Assembly (NCBI RefSeq): GCF_000425065.1
Contig: NZ_KE384301.1
Location: forward strand, 62,001-126,000
Direction: 5' to 3'
DNA length: 64,000 nucleotides
DNA from: Actinomadura rifamycini DSM 43936
GTDB taxonomy: Bacteria; Actinomycetota; Actinomycetes; Streptosporangiales; Streptosporangiaceae
The notes beneath the pieces are model-generated. The model saw only the letters and a program-made list of their open reading frames with translations. It ran no database searches and was not told where the DNA came from. Below, one piece after another: positions 1 to 10,818 of the stretch (position 1 is its first letter; the number at the start of each line of letters is the position of its first letter). Both the position numbers and the translations under genes were made by a program.

Positions 1-846
1 GGCGTCGCGGCGGCCGAGCGGGCGGCAGTTGCGGACGAGGCGGGACCGGCCGCGCCCGATCGCGCCGTGCCGCCGCCAGATCAGCGGCCGCAGGTCGGCG
101 GCGTCGGACGGGGCGTCCGGTCGGGCGAGGATCTCGGCGCGCGCCCACCGCGCCCTGCCGACGTCGCGGTGGAAGTCGCGGAACACCTGGATCTCGCCCG
201 GGACGCTGTGGTCCCACTCCCCCAGGAACGTGTAGTCCATGCCGAAGCGGCCGGACGGGTCGAGGCGGGCGGCGCCGAGCCCCCAGAGCCGCGCCTCGCG
301 CGGGGTCGCGGGGGCGAGCACGATCAGCCCGTGCGTCCGCTCGACGCGGCCCGACTCCGCCCACCGCCAGGAGTCGCGCTCCCAGTCCGGTTCTTCGCGC
401 AGCGCGGCGTCGAGGCCGTGCGTCCGCCACCGGACCGTCCCGTCCGGTGCGGCGCGCAGCGGGAGCCGCCGCGCGAGGTCGCGGGCGGCCCGCCGCGCGA
501 ACGGGGTGCACCAGCCGGGCACGAGCACGACCGGGTCGGGCGGGTCGGCGTCGAACGGCGTCGGGACGAGGAACGGCCGGTCGACGACCAGGACCGTGCC
601 GGGCCGCGCCTGGTACGACAGCCCCCACAGCATCCGGCCGAGGACGCGCGCGCCGTGCCGGTCCGACAGCACGTGCCAGGTCCCGTGGAACCGGTTCGTG
701 CCGAACCGCACGGCCGTCCCCGGCCGGAGCCCGATGACGGTGCGGGTCCGCCCGTCGAGCCGAACGGCGCGGCGGTGCAGCTTCATGCCGTCGTCCGCGC
801 GCCGCGCGTTGCCCGGCCGCTGCGCCGCCCCCGTCCGTCCCGCCAT
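1..846 (-). CDS. Hypothetical protein, partial (C-terminus off the left edge)
   Basis: The minus strand is open from an ATG at 846 to the window edge (282 codons, no stop), so only the N-terminal part is visible. The start lies two bases after the rtcB stop codon, which suggests translational coupling to rtcB. An in-frame ATG at 786 is an alternative start. The visible protein is Arg-, Trp- and Pro-rich, with no transmembrane segment and no signal peptide. Recognisable runs include FHGTWHVLSD near residue 55 and MDYTFLGEWDH near residue 205. I do not recognise a family. The coding pattern (GC-rich third positions, no stops) supports a real gene. A role in RNA metabolism beside RtcB would be guilt by association only. 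Confidence 0.7.
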   Translation of the reverse strand, partial: MAGRTGAAQRPGNARRADDGMKLHRRAVRLDGRTRTVIGLRPGTAVRFGTNRFHGTWHVLSDRHGARVLGRMLWGLSYQARPGTVLVVDRPFLVPTPFDADPPDPVVLVPGWCTPFARRAARDLARRLPLRAAPDGTVRWRTHGLDAALREEPDWERDSWRWAESGRVERTHGLIVLAPATPREARLWGLGAARLDPSGRFGMDYTFLGEWDHSVPGEIQVFRDFHRDVGRARWARAEILARPDAPSDAADLRPLIWRRHGAIGRGRSRLVRNCRPLGRRDA

Positions 847-848
847 CG

Positions 849-2042
849 TCAGCCCTTCACGCAGACGAGCTGCCGCAGGTGCGCGACGACCTCCACCAGG
901 TCGGACTGCGCCTCGATGACCTCCTCGATGTCCTTGTAGGCCCCGGGGATCTCGTCGACGACGCCGCCGTCCTTGCGGCACTCGACGCCCTTGGTCTGCT
1001 CGACGAGGTCCTCGACGGTGAAGTTCTTGCGGGCCTTGTTCCGGCTCATCCGGCGGCCCGCGCCGTGCGACGCCGAGTTGTACGCCGTCTCGTTGCCGAG
1101 GCCGCGCACGATGTACGTCCCGGTGGCCATGGAGCCCGGGATGATGCCGAGGTCGCCGGCGCCCGCGCGGATCGCGCCCTTGCGGGTCACGAGCAGCTCG
1201 ACGCCGCCGTACTCCTCCTCCGCCACGTAGTTGTGGTGGCAGGAGACGGCCTGCTCCCAGCGGCAGCGCTTCGCGCCGAACCGCTGCGTGACGACGTTCT
1301 GCGCGAGGGCCATCATGACCGCCCGGTTGCGGCGCGCGTACTCCTGCGCCCAGAACAGGTCGTGCCGGTAGGCGTCCATCTTCACGGTGCCCGCGAGGAA
1401 CACCGCGAGGTCGGGGTCGGGCAGGTCCTGGTTGTGCGGCAGCTTCTGCGCCGCCTCGATGTGCCGCGCCGCGAGCTCGTTGCCGATGTTGCGCGACCCC
1501 GAGTGCAGGACGAGCCAGATCGCGCCGTCGTCGTCCGCGCACAGCTCGAGGAAGTGGTTGCCGCCGCCGAGCGTCCCCATCTGCTGGCGGGCGCGGCCGA
1601 ACTTCGCGTGCGCCGCCGGGTGCAGCTCGTCGAACTCCTTCCAGAACTCGTACCAGCCGCGCATCTTCAGGCCGGGCAGCGCCGACGGGTCGACGGCCTC
1701 CTTGTGCGCGCCGCGCCCGACCGGGATCGCCCGCTCGAGCCGCGAGCGGACGCCCGACAGGTCGTCCGGCATGTCCTCCACGGTCAGCGTCGACTTCGCG
1801 GCGGTCATCCCGCAGCCGATGTCGACGCCGACGGCCGCCGGGGACACGGCGTCCTTCATCGCGATCACCGAGCCGACCGTCGCGCCCTTGCCGTAGTGGA
1901 CGTCCGGCATCACCGCGAGCCCCTCGACCCACGGCAGCGCGGACACGTTGCGGAGCTGGTCGAGCGCCTGGTCCTCGACCGTGGCGGGGTCGGTCCACAT
2001 CCGGATGGGAACGCGGCCGCCCTTCAGAGTCTGGTACGGCAT
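849..2042 (-). CDS. rtcB: RNA-splicing ligase RtcB (3'-phosphate RNA ligase)
   Basis: This 397-residue protein belongs to the RtcB family, which joins 2',3'-cyclic phosphate or 3'-phosphate RNA ends to 5'-OH ends using GTP and Mn2+. Visible hallmarks are DIGCGM (metal-binding Asp/Cys), GGGNHFLE, HSGSRNIGNE, CHHNYVAEE and the SASHGAGR segment carrying the histidine that becomes guanylylated. The start ATG at 2042 is preceded by GGAGAAGGA. An upstream in-frame extension to 2108 has no conserved sequence. The length fits the short bacterial RtcB class. No archease or rtcA is next to it; an unknown gene follows two bases downstream and selB lies upstream on the same strand. It is probably a tRNA/rRNA repair enzyme; the physiological substrate cannot be read from the sequence. 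Confidence 0.95.
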   Translation of the reverse strand: MPYQTLKGGRVPIRMWTDPATVEDQALDQLRNVSALPWVEGLAVMPDVHYGKGATVGSVIAMKDAVSPAAVGVDIGCGMTAAKSTLTVEDMPDDLSGVRSRLERAIPVGRGAHKEAVDPSALPGLKMRGWYEFWKEFDELHPAAHAKFGRARQQMGTLGGGNHFLELCADDDGAIWLVLHSGSRNIGNELAARHIEAAQKLPHNQDLPDPDLAVFLAGTVKMDAYRHDLFWAQEYARRNRAVMMALAQNVVTQRFGAKRCRWEQAVSCHHNYVAEEEYGGVELLVTRKGAIRAGAGDLGIIPGSMATGTYIVRGLGNETAYNSASHGAGRRMSRNKARKNFTVEDLVEQTKGVECRKDGGVVDEIPGAYKDIEEVIEAQSDLVEVVAHLRQLVCVKG

Positions 2043-2129
2043 TCCTTCTCCTTCTGCGGGGGATCCGAACCGTGATCTATGACGCCAGACCCACCGGGCC
2101 GGTTTCAACGGGTTTTCCCGCCCCCGGCC

Positions 2130-4046
2130 TCAGGAGCGGCGGCGCTCGGTCAGCCCCAGCCCGTCCAGGTGCCGCAGCAGCGCGACGGCGACCCGGCGCG
2201 GCGCGGCCAGCGCCTCCCCGGCCTGATCGGGGGTGAAGGGCTGCGGCAGCGCCGACAGGATGCGCAGCGCCTCCCGGTCGGCGCCGGGCAGCAGGACCAC
2301 CCCGTCGGCGAGGCGCAGCACGGCCCCCGCGCGGGCCGCGTCGGCGAGCGCGTCGCCGGTCAGCCCGAGCTCGGCGAGCCGCTCGGCGCCGGGCGCGCCG
2401 AACGGGTCCCCCGCGAGTTCCGCCCGCAGCCGCGCCACGCCGTCCGCCCACACCGGCGCCTCCGCCGCCGCAGGGCGGGCCTCCCCCGCGCCGCGTCCGT
2501 CCGCCCCGCCGCCGACCTCGCCGGCAGCTCTGGTCTCGGCGGGCGGGTCCGCTACGGGACGCGCGGCGGCCGCGGCTCCCGCGCCCGACTCGGCCGCCGC
2601 GTCCGGGCCGGCACCCGCCGACGCCTCGGGTGGCGAGCCCGGCCCGGGGGGCGCGGCCGGTTCGGGGTCCGGCGGGGCGGCGGGGGCGTGGATGCGGCCG
2701 CCCTCGATGCGCAGCGGCGGGCGGGCGAGGGCGGCGACCAGCTCGCGGGCGGGCAGCCCGAGCCGGAGGCGGACGGTCTCCAGCGGGAGCCCCGGGGCGC
2801 CGGGGCGCTCGGCGGCGTGCCGGGCGGTCTCGGCGGCGAGGCGGTCGCGGAGCGTCTCCCAGTGGGCGGGGTCGGCGACCCAGTCGCCGTTCAGCGGCAC
2901 CGCGTCCGGCGGGACCGCGCAGCCCATCCCGGTGAGCTCGGCGCGGCGCAGGACGCCGTGGCGGCGCAGCACGAGTGCGCCGTCGGGGCGGTCGGGCCAG
3001 GACGCCAGCTCGCGGGCGCGGGCGGCGCCGGCGCCGCGCCGCACCAGGGTCGGCGGGCGCACGTCGAGCACGCTGACGCCCGCGATGGCGCGGCGGTCGG
3101 GGTCGCGCAGGACGCCGGTGTCGCCGACGTGCAGCGCGAGCCGCGCGTTGAGGGTGAGCCGCGCGGTGTCGGGGCCGAGGGGGCGCAGCCCGACGCGGAC
3201 GGCCGCGGCGCCGATGTGCAGGGTCATCCGGCGGGCGAGCCGGCCGGACGCCTCGCCGAAGCGGGTGCGCACGTCCACGGAGGTGGTCGGCGACCAGCGG
3301 CCGGGCGCGACGAGGGCCATGCCGGGCGCGACGGGGCCCGCGTCGCGGAGGGTGAGGACCACGCGGGACACGCCGCCGACCTCGTCGCGGGGCTCCCCCG
3401 CGCAGCCGATCGTCCGGACGCGGACGCGCGTGCCCGCGGGCATGAGGACCAGTTCGTCGTCGACGCGGACGGTCCCGGCGCCGAGGGTGCCGCTGACGAC
3501 GCTCTGCCGTCCGGCGGTGAACGCGTGGTCGACCCACAGCCGGACGGGCGCGTCCGGGTCGGGGACGGGGAGGCGGCCCGTGAGCCGGTCGAGGGCCGCG
3601 GCCAGCTCGGCGGTCCCGGTGCCGGTGACGGTGCTGACCGCGACGGCCTCGGCGGCGGCGAGGGGCGTGCCCGCGAGGCGTTCGCGGGCCTGCCGCAGCG
3701 CGATGCCGGGGTCGGCGACGTCCGCCCGGGTGATCGCCAGGACCCCGCTGCGGACGCCGAGGGCGACCGCGGCCTCCAGGTGCTCCCGGGACTGCGGCAT
3801 CCAGCCCTCGTCGGCGGCGACGGCCAGCAGGACCGCCGGGGCGGGCGCCAGGCCCGCCAGGACGGCCGGGACCGAGCGCGGGTCCCCGGGGACGTCGACG
3901 AACGCGACGCGGCGGCCGGACGGCAGCCGCGTCCAGGCGGTGCCGGTCAGCGCCGGGCCGGGCTCCTTCGGCTCCATGCCGGTCAGGGCGCGCACGAGCG
4001 AGGACTTGCCGTGCGCGGCGTGGCCGGCGGTGGCGAGGACCTGCAT
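2130..4046 (-). CDS. selB: Selenocysteine-specific elongation factor SelB, divergent GTPase domain
   Basis: This 638-residue protein has the SelB layout: N-terminal GTPase, two beta-barrel domains, then winged helices that in the family bind the SECIS hairpin. The last winged helix ends with HLDGLGLTE. The P-loop GHAAHGKS (8-15) is intact. The switch I segment that normally reads RGMTIDLG is missing: TGMEPKEPGPALTGTAW (22-38) is about seven residues shorter. The G3 motif DVPGH is DVPGD (51-55), losing the catalytic His, and the usual TKAD is TRAD (106-109). A Pro/Ala/Gly-rich linker of about 90 residues precedes the last winged helices. Start ATG at 4046; an upstream extension to 4118 is not conserved. 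selD, selC and fdhD in the same window support a selenocysteine context. It could be a working variant or a decaying copy. Confidence 0.85.
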   Translation of the reverse strand: MQVLATAGHAAHGKSSLVRALTGMEPKEPGPALTGTAWTRLPSGRRVAFVDVPGDPRSVPAVLAGLAPAPAVLLAVAADEGWMPQSREHLEAAVALGVRSGVLAITRADVADPGIALRQARERLAGTPLAAAEAVAVSTVTGTGTAELAAALDRLTGRLPVPDPDAPVRLWVDHAFTAGRQSVVSGTLGAGTVRVDDELVLMPAGTRVRVRTIGCAGEPRDEVGGVSRVVLTLRDAGPVAPGMALVAPGRWSPTTSVDVRTRFGEASGRLARRMTLHIGAAAVRVGLRPLGPDTARLTLNARLALHVGDTGVLRDPDRRAIAGVSVLDVRPPTLVRRGAGAARARELASWPDRPDGALVLRRHGVLRRAELTGMGCAVPPDAVPLNGDWVADPAHWETLRDRLAAETARHAAERPGAPGLPLETVRLRLGLPARELVAALARPPLRIEGGRIHAPAAPPDPEPAAPPGPGSPPEASAGAGPDAAAESGAGAAAAARPVADPPAETRAAGEVGGGADGRGAGEARPAAAEAPVWADGVARLRAELAGDPFGAPGAERLAELGLTGDALADAARAGAVLRLADGVVLLPGADREALRILSALPQPFTPDQAGEALAAPRRVAVALLRHLDGLGLTERRRS

Positions 4047-4234
4047 CACTCGGTCCGGCCGGGCGGGAGGGGGTCGTGCAGACGAAGATCCACGGAAGCG
4101 GGGTCCACGGAACGCCACCCTAAGGACGTTCGCGCCCGTCGCGAAACCGGAACGCGCGGGCCCGCGGCGTCACGAACATCACCGTCCTGATTTTCCGGAT
4201 GTGGAAGTCGAAACCGGACGCCGCGCGATCGTCC

Positions 4235-4290
4235 CGTTCAGGACAGTGCTAATACTTAGTTTGAATAATTACAGTGCCGGGTGCCCGCAT
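4235..4290 (+). promoter_or_regulatory. AT-rich promoter/operator island before the MFS gene
   Basis: In the 273-base gap between selB and the MFS gene, the stretch around CTAATACTTAGTTTGAATAA is conspicuously AT-rich in a 74% GC context. It contains an imperfect inverted repeat (TAATACTTAG / TGAATAATTA). Such islands commonly carry the promoter and the MarR/TetR-type operator of an efflux pump gene. No regulator gene is adjacent, so the binding protein is unknown. Confidence 0.35.
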
Positions 4291-4319
4291 CTGCCCGGAG
4301 CGTCTGGAGGTCCCCCTCG

Positions 4320-5777
4320 ATGACCGGCGCGCCCACCGACGTCCCCAGCAGAGCCGCCGCGGCGGCACGACGGCGGCCCGCCGCCCCCGCGCACACCACG
4401 CTGACGCTGGTCGCGCTCGCCGGGGCCGGGATGGTCGTGTCGGTGCAGCAGACCCTGGTGATCCCGCTGCTGCCGCAGCTCATGGGCACCTTCGACGCGT
4501 CGGTCACGGCGGTGACGTGGGTGTTCACGGCGTCGCTGCTGGCGGGCGCGGTCGCGACGCCGCTGCTGACGCGGTTCGGCGACATGTACGGCAAGAAGCG
4601 GATGATCCTGCTGGCGCTCGTGCTGCTGATCGCCGGATCGGTGCTGTGCGCGGCGTCCGGCTCGCTCGGGACGCTCATCGCGGGACGGTCGCTGCAGGGC
4701 GTGTCGTCGGTGATGGTGCCGCTCGCCATCGGGATGATCCGCGACACGTTCCCGCGCGACCGGATCACCACGGCGATCGGGGTCGTCAGCGCGACGATGG
4801 GCGTCGGCGGCAGCATCGGCATGATCGTGACCGGGCTGATCGCCGACCGCACCGCCAGCCACCGGCCGGTGTTCTGGATCGCCGCCGCGCTCGGCGCCGT
4901 CGCGCTCGTCCTGGTCGCCGCGACCGCCCGGGACGTCGGCGTCCGCGCGGGCGGCCGTCCGGACGTGCCGGGCGCGGTGCTGCTCGCGGGGTGGCTGACG
5001 TGCCTGCTGCTCGGCATCAGCCAGGGCAACGCGTGGGGCTGGGCGTCCGGGGGCGTGCTCGGCCTGTTCGGCGCGGCGGCCGTGCTGTGCGCGGCGTGGA
5101 CGGTCCTGGAGATGCGGGTCCGCGAGCCGCTGGTGCGGCTGTCGCTGCTGGTCGGGGCGCGGTCGCTGTCGGCGAACGTCGCGTCCGCGCTGCTCGGGTT
5201 CTCGATGTTCGCCGCGTTCACGCTGATCGCGTCGTTCGTCCAGGCGGACCCGGCGGCGGTCGGGTACGGGCTGGACGGCACGGTGCTGCACGTCGGCCTG
5301 TACATGCTGCCGAGCACGGCGACGATGCTGCTGTCGTCCACGCAGTCGGGGCGGATCACGGCGCGGATCGGCCCCGCGTACACGCTCGCGGCGGGCTCGG
5401 GGATCGCCGGGCTGAGCTACTTCTGGCTCGCGTTCTCCAACGAGCGCGGCCTCGACATGCTGGTCTTCAGCGCCGTGCAGGGCCTCGGGTTCGGGGTGGC
5501 GTACGCGGCGCTGGGGACGCTCGCGGTGCAGCACGTCCCGATGGACCAGAGCGGCATCGCCAGCGGCATCAACTCGCTGGTCCGGGTGGGCGGCGGGAGC
5601 ATCGCGGGCGCGGTGACCGCCGCGATCCTGGCCGGGATGGTGATCGACGGCACGGACGTCCCGGCGCTGGACGCCTACGAGCTGTCGTTCTGGATCGTCG
5701 GGGCGGGCGCGATGCTGGCCGCGGCCGTCGCCCTCGGCAACGCGCTCCGGTATCCGCGGGACGACGCCGGGCTCTGA
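4320..5777 (+). CDS. MFS transporter, DHA2 (EmrB/QacA-like) family
   Basis: This 485-residue integral membrane protein has about 14 predicted hydrophobic helices, typical of the DHA2 drug:H+ antiporter family. The motif-A loop GDMYGKKRM lies between helices 2 and 3 near residue 78. The helix 4-5 region RDTFPRDRITTAIG also fits the family. The start ATG at 4320 has CTGGAGG about 8 bases upstream; an in-frame ATG at 4281 lacks one. It is monocistronic, after an AT-rich regulatory island, and is followed by the propionyl-CoA synthetase gene. The substrate is unknown: antibiotic, dye or metabolite export are all possible. It is inferred to act in the plasma membrane using proton-motive force. Confidence 0.85.
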   Translation: MTGAPTDVPSRAAAAARRRPAAPAHTTLTLVALAGAGMVVSVQQTLVIPLLPQLMGTFDASVTAVTWVFTASLLAGAVATPLLTRFGDMYGKKRMILLALVLLIAGSVLCAASGSLGTLIAGRSLQGVSSVMVPLAIGMIRDTFPRDRITTAIGVVSATMGVGGSIGMIVTGLIADRTASHRPVFWIAAALGAVALVLVAATARDVGVRAGGRPDVPGAVLLAGWLTCLLLGISQGNAWGWASGGVLGLFGAAAVLCAAWTVLEMRVREPLVRLSLLVGARSLSANVASALLGFSMFAAFTLIASFVQADPAAVGYGLDGTVLHVGLYMLPSTATMLLSSTQSGRITARIGPAYTLAAGSGIAGLSYFWLAFSNERGLDMLVFSAVQGLGFGVAYAALGTLAVQHVPMDQSGIASGINSLVRVGGGSIAGAVTAAILAGMVIDGTDVPALDAYELSFWIVGAGAMLAAAVALGNALRYPRDDAGL

Positions 5778-5894
5778 CGGGTCGGCGCGGGGCCTTGACG
5801 AACGGCGCCCGATCCATGCCCTATAGGGATGCGGCCCTACCGACGTGCGCCCCGATACGCGGATCGGGGCCGGGGACCCGCACGGGAGGACCAC

Positions 5895-7781
<1,887 letters not shown>

Positions 7782-7825
7782 CCCGACGCGGCTGACCCGG
7801 CGCCCGTCCGACCCGGCGCCGTCCG

Positions 7826-8091
7826 TCAGCGCCCGTGGCCGGCGGGCCAGCAGGCGGCGACCAGGAGCACGGCGGTGACCGCCGTGCCGACCTGCGCCGC
7901 CGCCTGCCGGACGCCCCAGGCCGCGTTCTCGGGGCCGAACAGGCCGAACAGTCCGGTGCCGGCGAAGGCGGCGACGACGCCGACCCCGATCGTCGCCCAG
8001 GCCGGCATGGTCGGCCGGCCGGGCGTGACGAGGCGGCCGAGGGCGCCGACGGCGGCGCCCAGCACGATGGCGGCGATGCTCCCGGCGAGGG

Positions 8092-8095
<4 letters not shown>
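7826..8095 (-). CDS. Small three-helix membrane protein, GlsB/YeaQ/YmgE-like
   Basis: This 89-residue hydrophobic protein has glycine-rich helices (GSIAAIVLGAAVGALGRLV and GVGVVAAFAGTGLFGLF) like the transglycosylase-associated/YeaQ-YmgE family, whose role is poorly defined and often stress-linked. Its ATG (8095-8093) overlaps the stop of the upstream POT transporter in an ATGA junction, so the two are translationally coupled. Membership of the YeaQ family is by overall pattern only. It could be a transporter accessory subunit, which is an inference from the coupling. Confidence 0.6.
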
Positions 8096-9585
<1,490 letters not shown>

Positions 9586-9632
9586 GCGACCTCCCCCCGA
9601 TCATCGCGACGGGGGTCCTACCCAAAGATCGG

Positions 9633-10625
9633 CTAGCGCACCACGAGCGCCCGGCGGCCGCGCGGCACCAGTTCGCCGATCACCGGCGCGCCGGGGACCT
9701 CGCCCGCCACCAGCAGGCCGCCGGACGTCTGCGCGTCGGCCAGCAGCAGCCGCTCCTCCTCGCCGATCCGGCGGAAGTCGGTGTGCGGCGACACCCACGA
9801 CAGGTTCCGGCGGGTGCCGCCGGGGACGAACCCGTCGCGGACGGCGGCGCGGGCGCCGTCCAGGTACGGGACGGCGGCGGCGTCGACGACGGCGGTGACG
9901 CCGCTCGCCCGCGCCAGCTTGAACAGGTGGCCGAGCAGCCCGAACCCGGTGACGTCGGTGGCGCAGCGGGCGCCGCCGTCCAGGGCGGCCCGCGCGGCGT
10001 CGTCGTTGAGCGCGGTCATCGTCTCGACGGCCTGCGGGAACGCCTCGCCGGTCGCCTTGTGCCGGGCGTTGAGGACGCCGAGGCCGAGCGGCTTCGTCAG
10101 CGTCAGCGGGACCCCGGCGCGGCCGCCGTCCAGGCGCAGCAGCCGGTCCGGGTCGGCGAGGCCGGTGACGGCGAGGCCGTACTTGGGTTCGGGGTCGTCC
10201 ATGCTGTGGCCGCCGGCGATGGCGCAGCCCGCGACGGCGGCGGCGTCCCGGCCGCCGCGCAGGACCTCGCGGGCGAGGTCGCGGGGCAGCAGGTCGCCCG
10301 GCCAGGCCAGCAGGTTCAGCGCCATCAGCGGCTCGCCGCCCATCGCGTAGACGTCGGACAGCGCGTTGGCGGCGGCGATCCGGCCCCAGTCGTAGGGGTC
10401 GTCGACGACCGGGGGCAGGAAGTCGGCGGTGGACAGCACGGCGCGCCCGTCCCCGATCCGCGCCGCCGCGGCGTCGTCGCCGTCCTCGCCGCCGGCCAGC
10501 AGCGGGGCGCCCCCGCCGGTGAGCCCGGCCACGACGCGTTCCAGCTCGCCCGGGGGGATCTTGCAGGTACAGCCGGCGCCGTGGGCGTACTGGGTGAGGC
10601 GTGCGGTGCGGGCCAGGGGGGTCAC
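9633..10625 (-). CDS. selD: Selenide, water dikinase SelD (selenophosphate synthase)
   Basis: This 330-residue AIR-synthase-fold enzyme makes selenophosphate, the selenium donor for Sec-tRNA, from selenide and ATP. The catalytic segment is HGAGCTCKIP near the N-terminus, with cysteine (not selenocysteine) followed three residues later by the essential lysine. Also visible are DDPYDWGRIAAANALSDVYAMGG, a Gly-rich GHSMDDPEPKYG loop and DVTGFGLLGH. I chose the GTG at 10625: it lies six bases after a TTAAAT -10 element, there is no Shine-Dalgarno sequence, and the length then fits the family. It sits between the POT transporter and a divergent acyl-CoA synthetase. With selB, selC and fdhD it points to Sec-dependent formate dehydrogenase. 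Confidence 0.95.
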   Translation of the reverse strand: MTPLARTARLTQYAHGAGCTCKIPPGELERVVAGLTGGGAPLLAGGEDGDDAAAARIGDGRAVLSTADFLPPVVDDPYDWGRIAAANALSDVYAMGGEPLMALNLLAWPGDLLPRDLAREVLRGGRDAAAVAGCAIAGGHSMDDPEPKYGLAVTGLADPDRLLRLDGGRAGVPLTLTKPLGLGVLNARHKATGEAFPQAVETMTALNDDAARAALDGGARCATDVTGFGLLGHLFKLARASGVTAVVDAAAVPYLDGARAAVRDGFVPGGTRRNLSWVSPHTDFRRIGEEERLLLADAQTSGGLLVAGEVPGAPVIGELVPRGRRALVVR

Positions 10626-10631
10626 CGGGAA

Positions 10632-10661
10632 ATTTAATGCACAACTACCGCAAATGATCAA
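10632..10661 (-). promoter_or_regulatory. Predicted selD promoter, leaderless
   Basis: Reading the minus strand, TTGATC (10661-10656) and TTAAAT (10637-10632) are separated by 18 bases and resemble -35 and -10 elements. The -10 ends six bases before the GTG start of selD, so transcription should begin at or next to the start codon. No ribosome-binding sequence is present. Confidence 0.5.
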
Positions 10662-10738
10662 CAACCGGACGGTACGGGATCGATCACCCAGCGACCACGT
10701 ACGGCCGCCACCTGCGAAAGGACTCCCGAACCCCTTGC

Positions 10739-10753
10739 CCGAACAGTGTTCGG
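10739..10753. promoter_or_regulatory. Perfect 15-bp palindrome, likely operator of the acyl-CoA synthetase gene
   Basis: CCGAACAGTGTTCGG is a perfect inverted repeat (7-bp arms around a central G), located 66 bases before the acyl-CoA synthetase start. Its form fits a dimeric TetR-family operator. It resembles but does not match the actinobacterial SOS box, which has four bases between GAAC and GTTC rather than three. No regulator gene is adjacent. Confidence 0.5.
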
Positions 10754-10818
10754 CATGGTGCGATTCGAGTCTGCAAGTCATCACTTACTTCGGCATCGAC
10801 ACCGACACGAGGGGCGAC

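Noticed and set aside
67..939. 290-codon plus-strand frame at the left edge
   Set aside because: Opposes an uninterrupted minus-strand gene coupled to rtcB, and has an Arg/Pro-rich low-complexity translation.
9633..10625. SelD as a selenoprotein
   Set aside because: The catalytic position is an ordinary cysteine codon (GAGCTCK), with no in-frame TGA.
10739..10753. LexA/SOS box
   Set aside because: GAAC and GTTC are three bases apart rather than the four of the actinobacterial SOS box, and the gene is a fatty-acid ligase.
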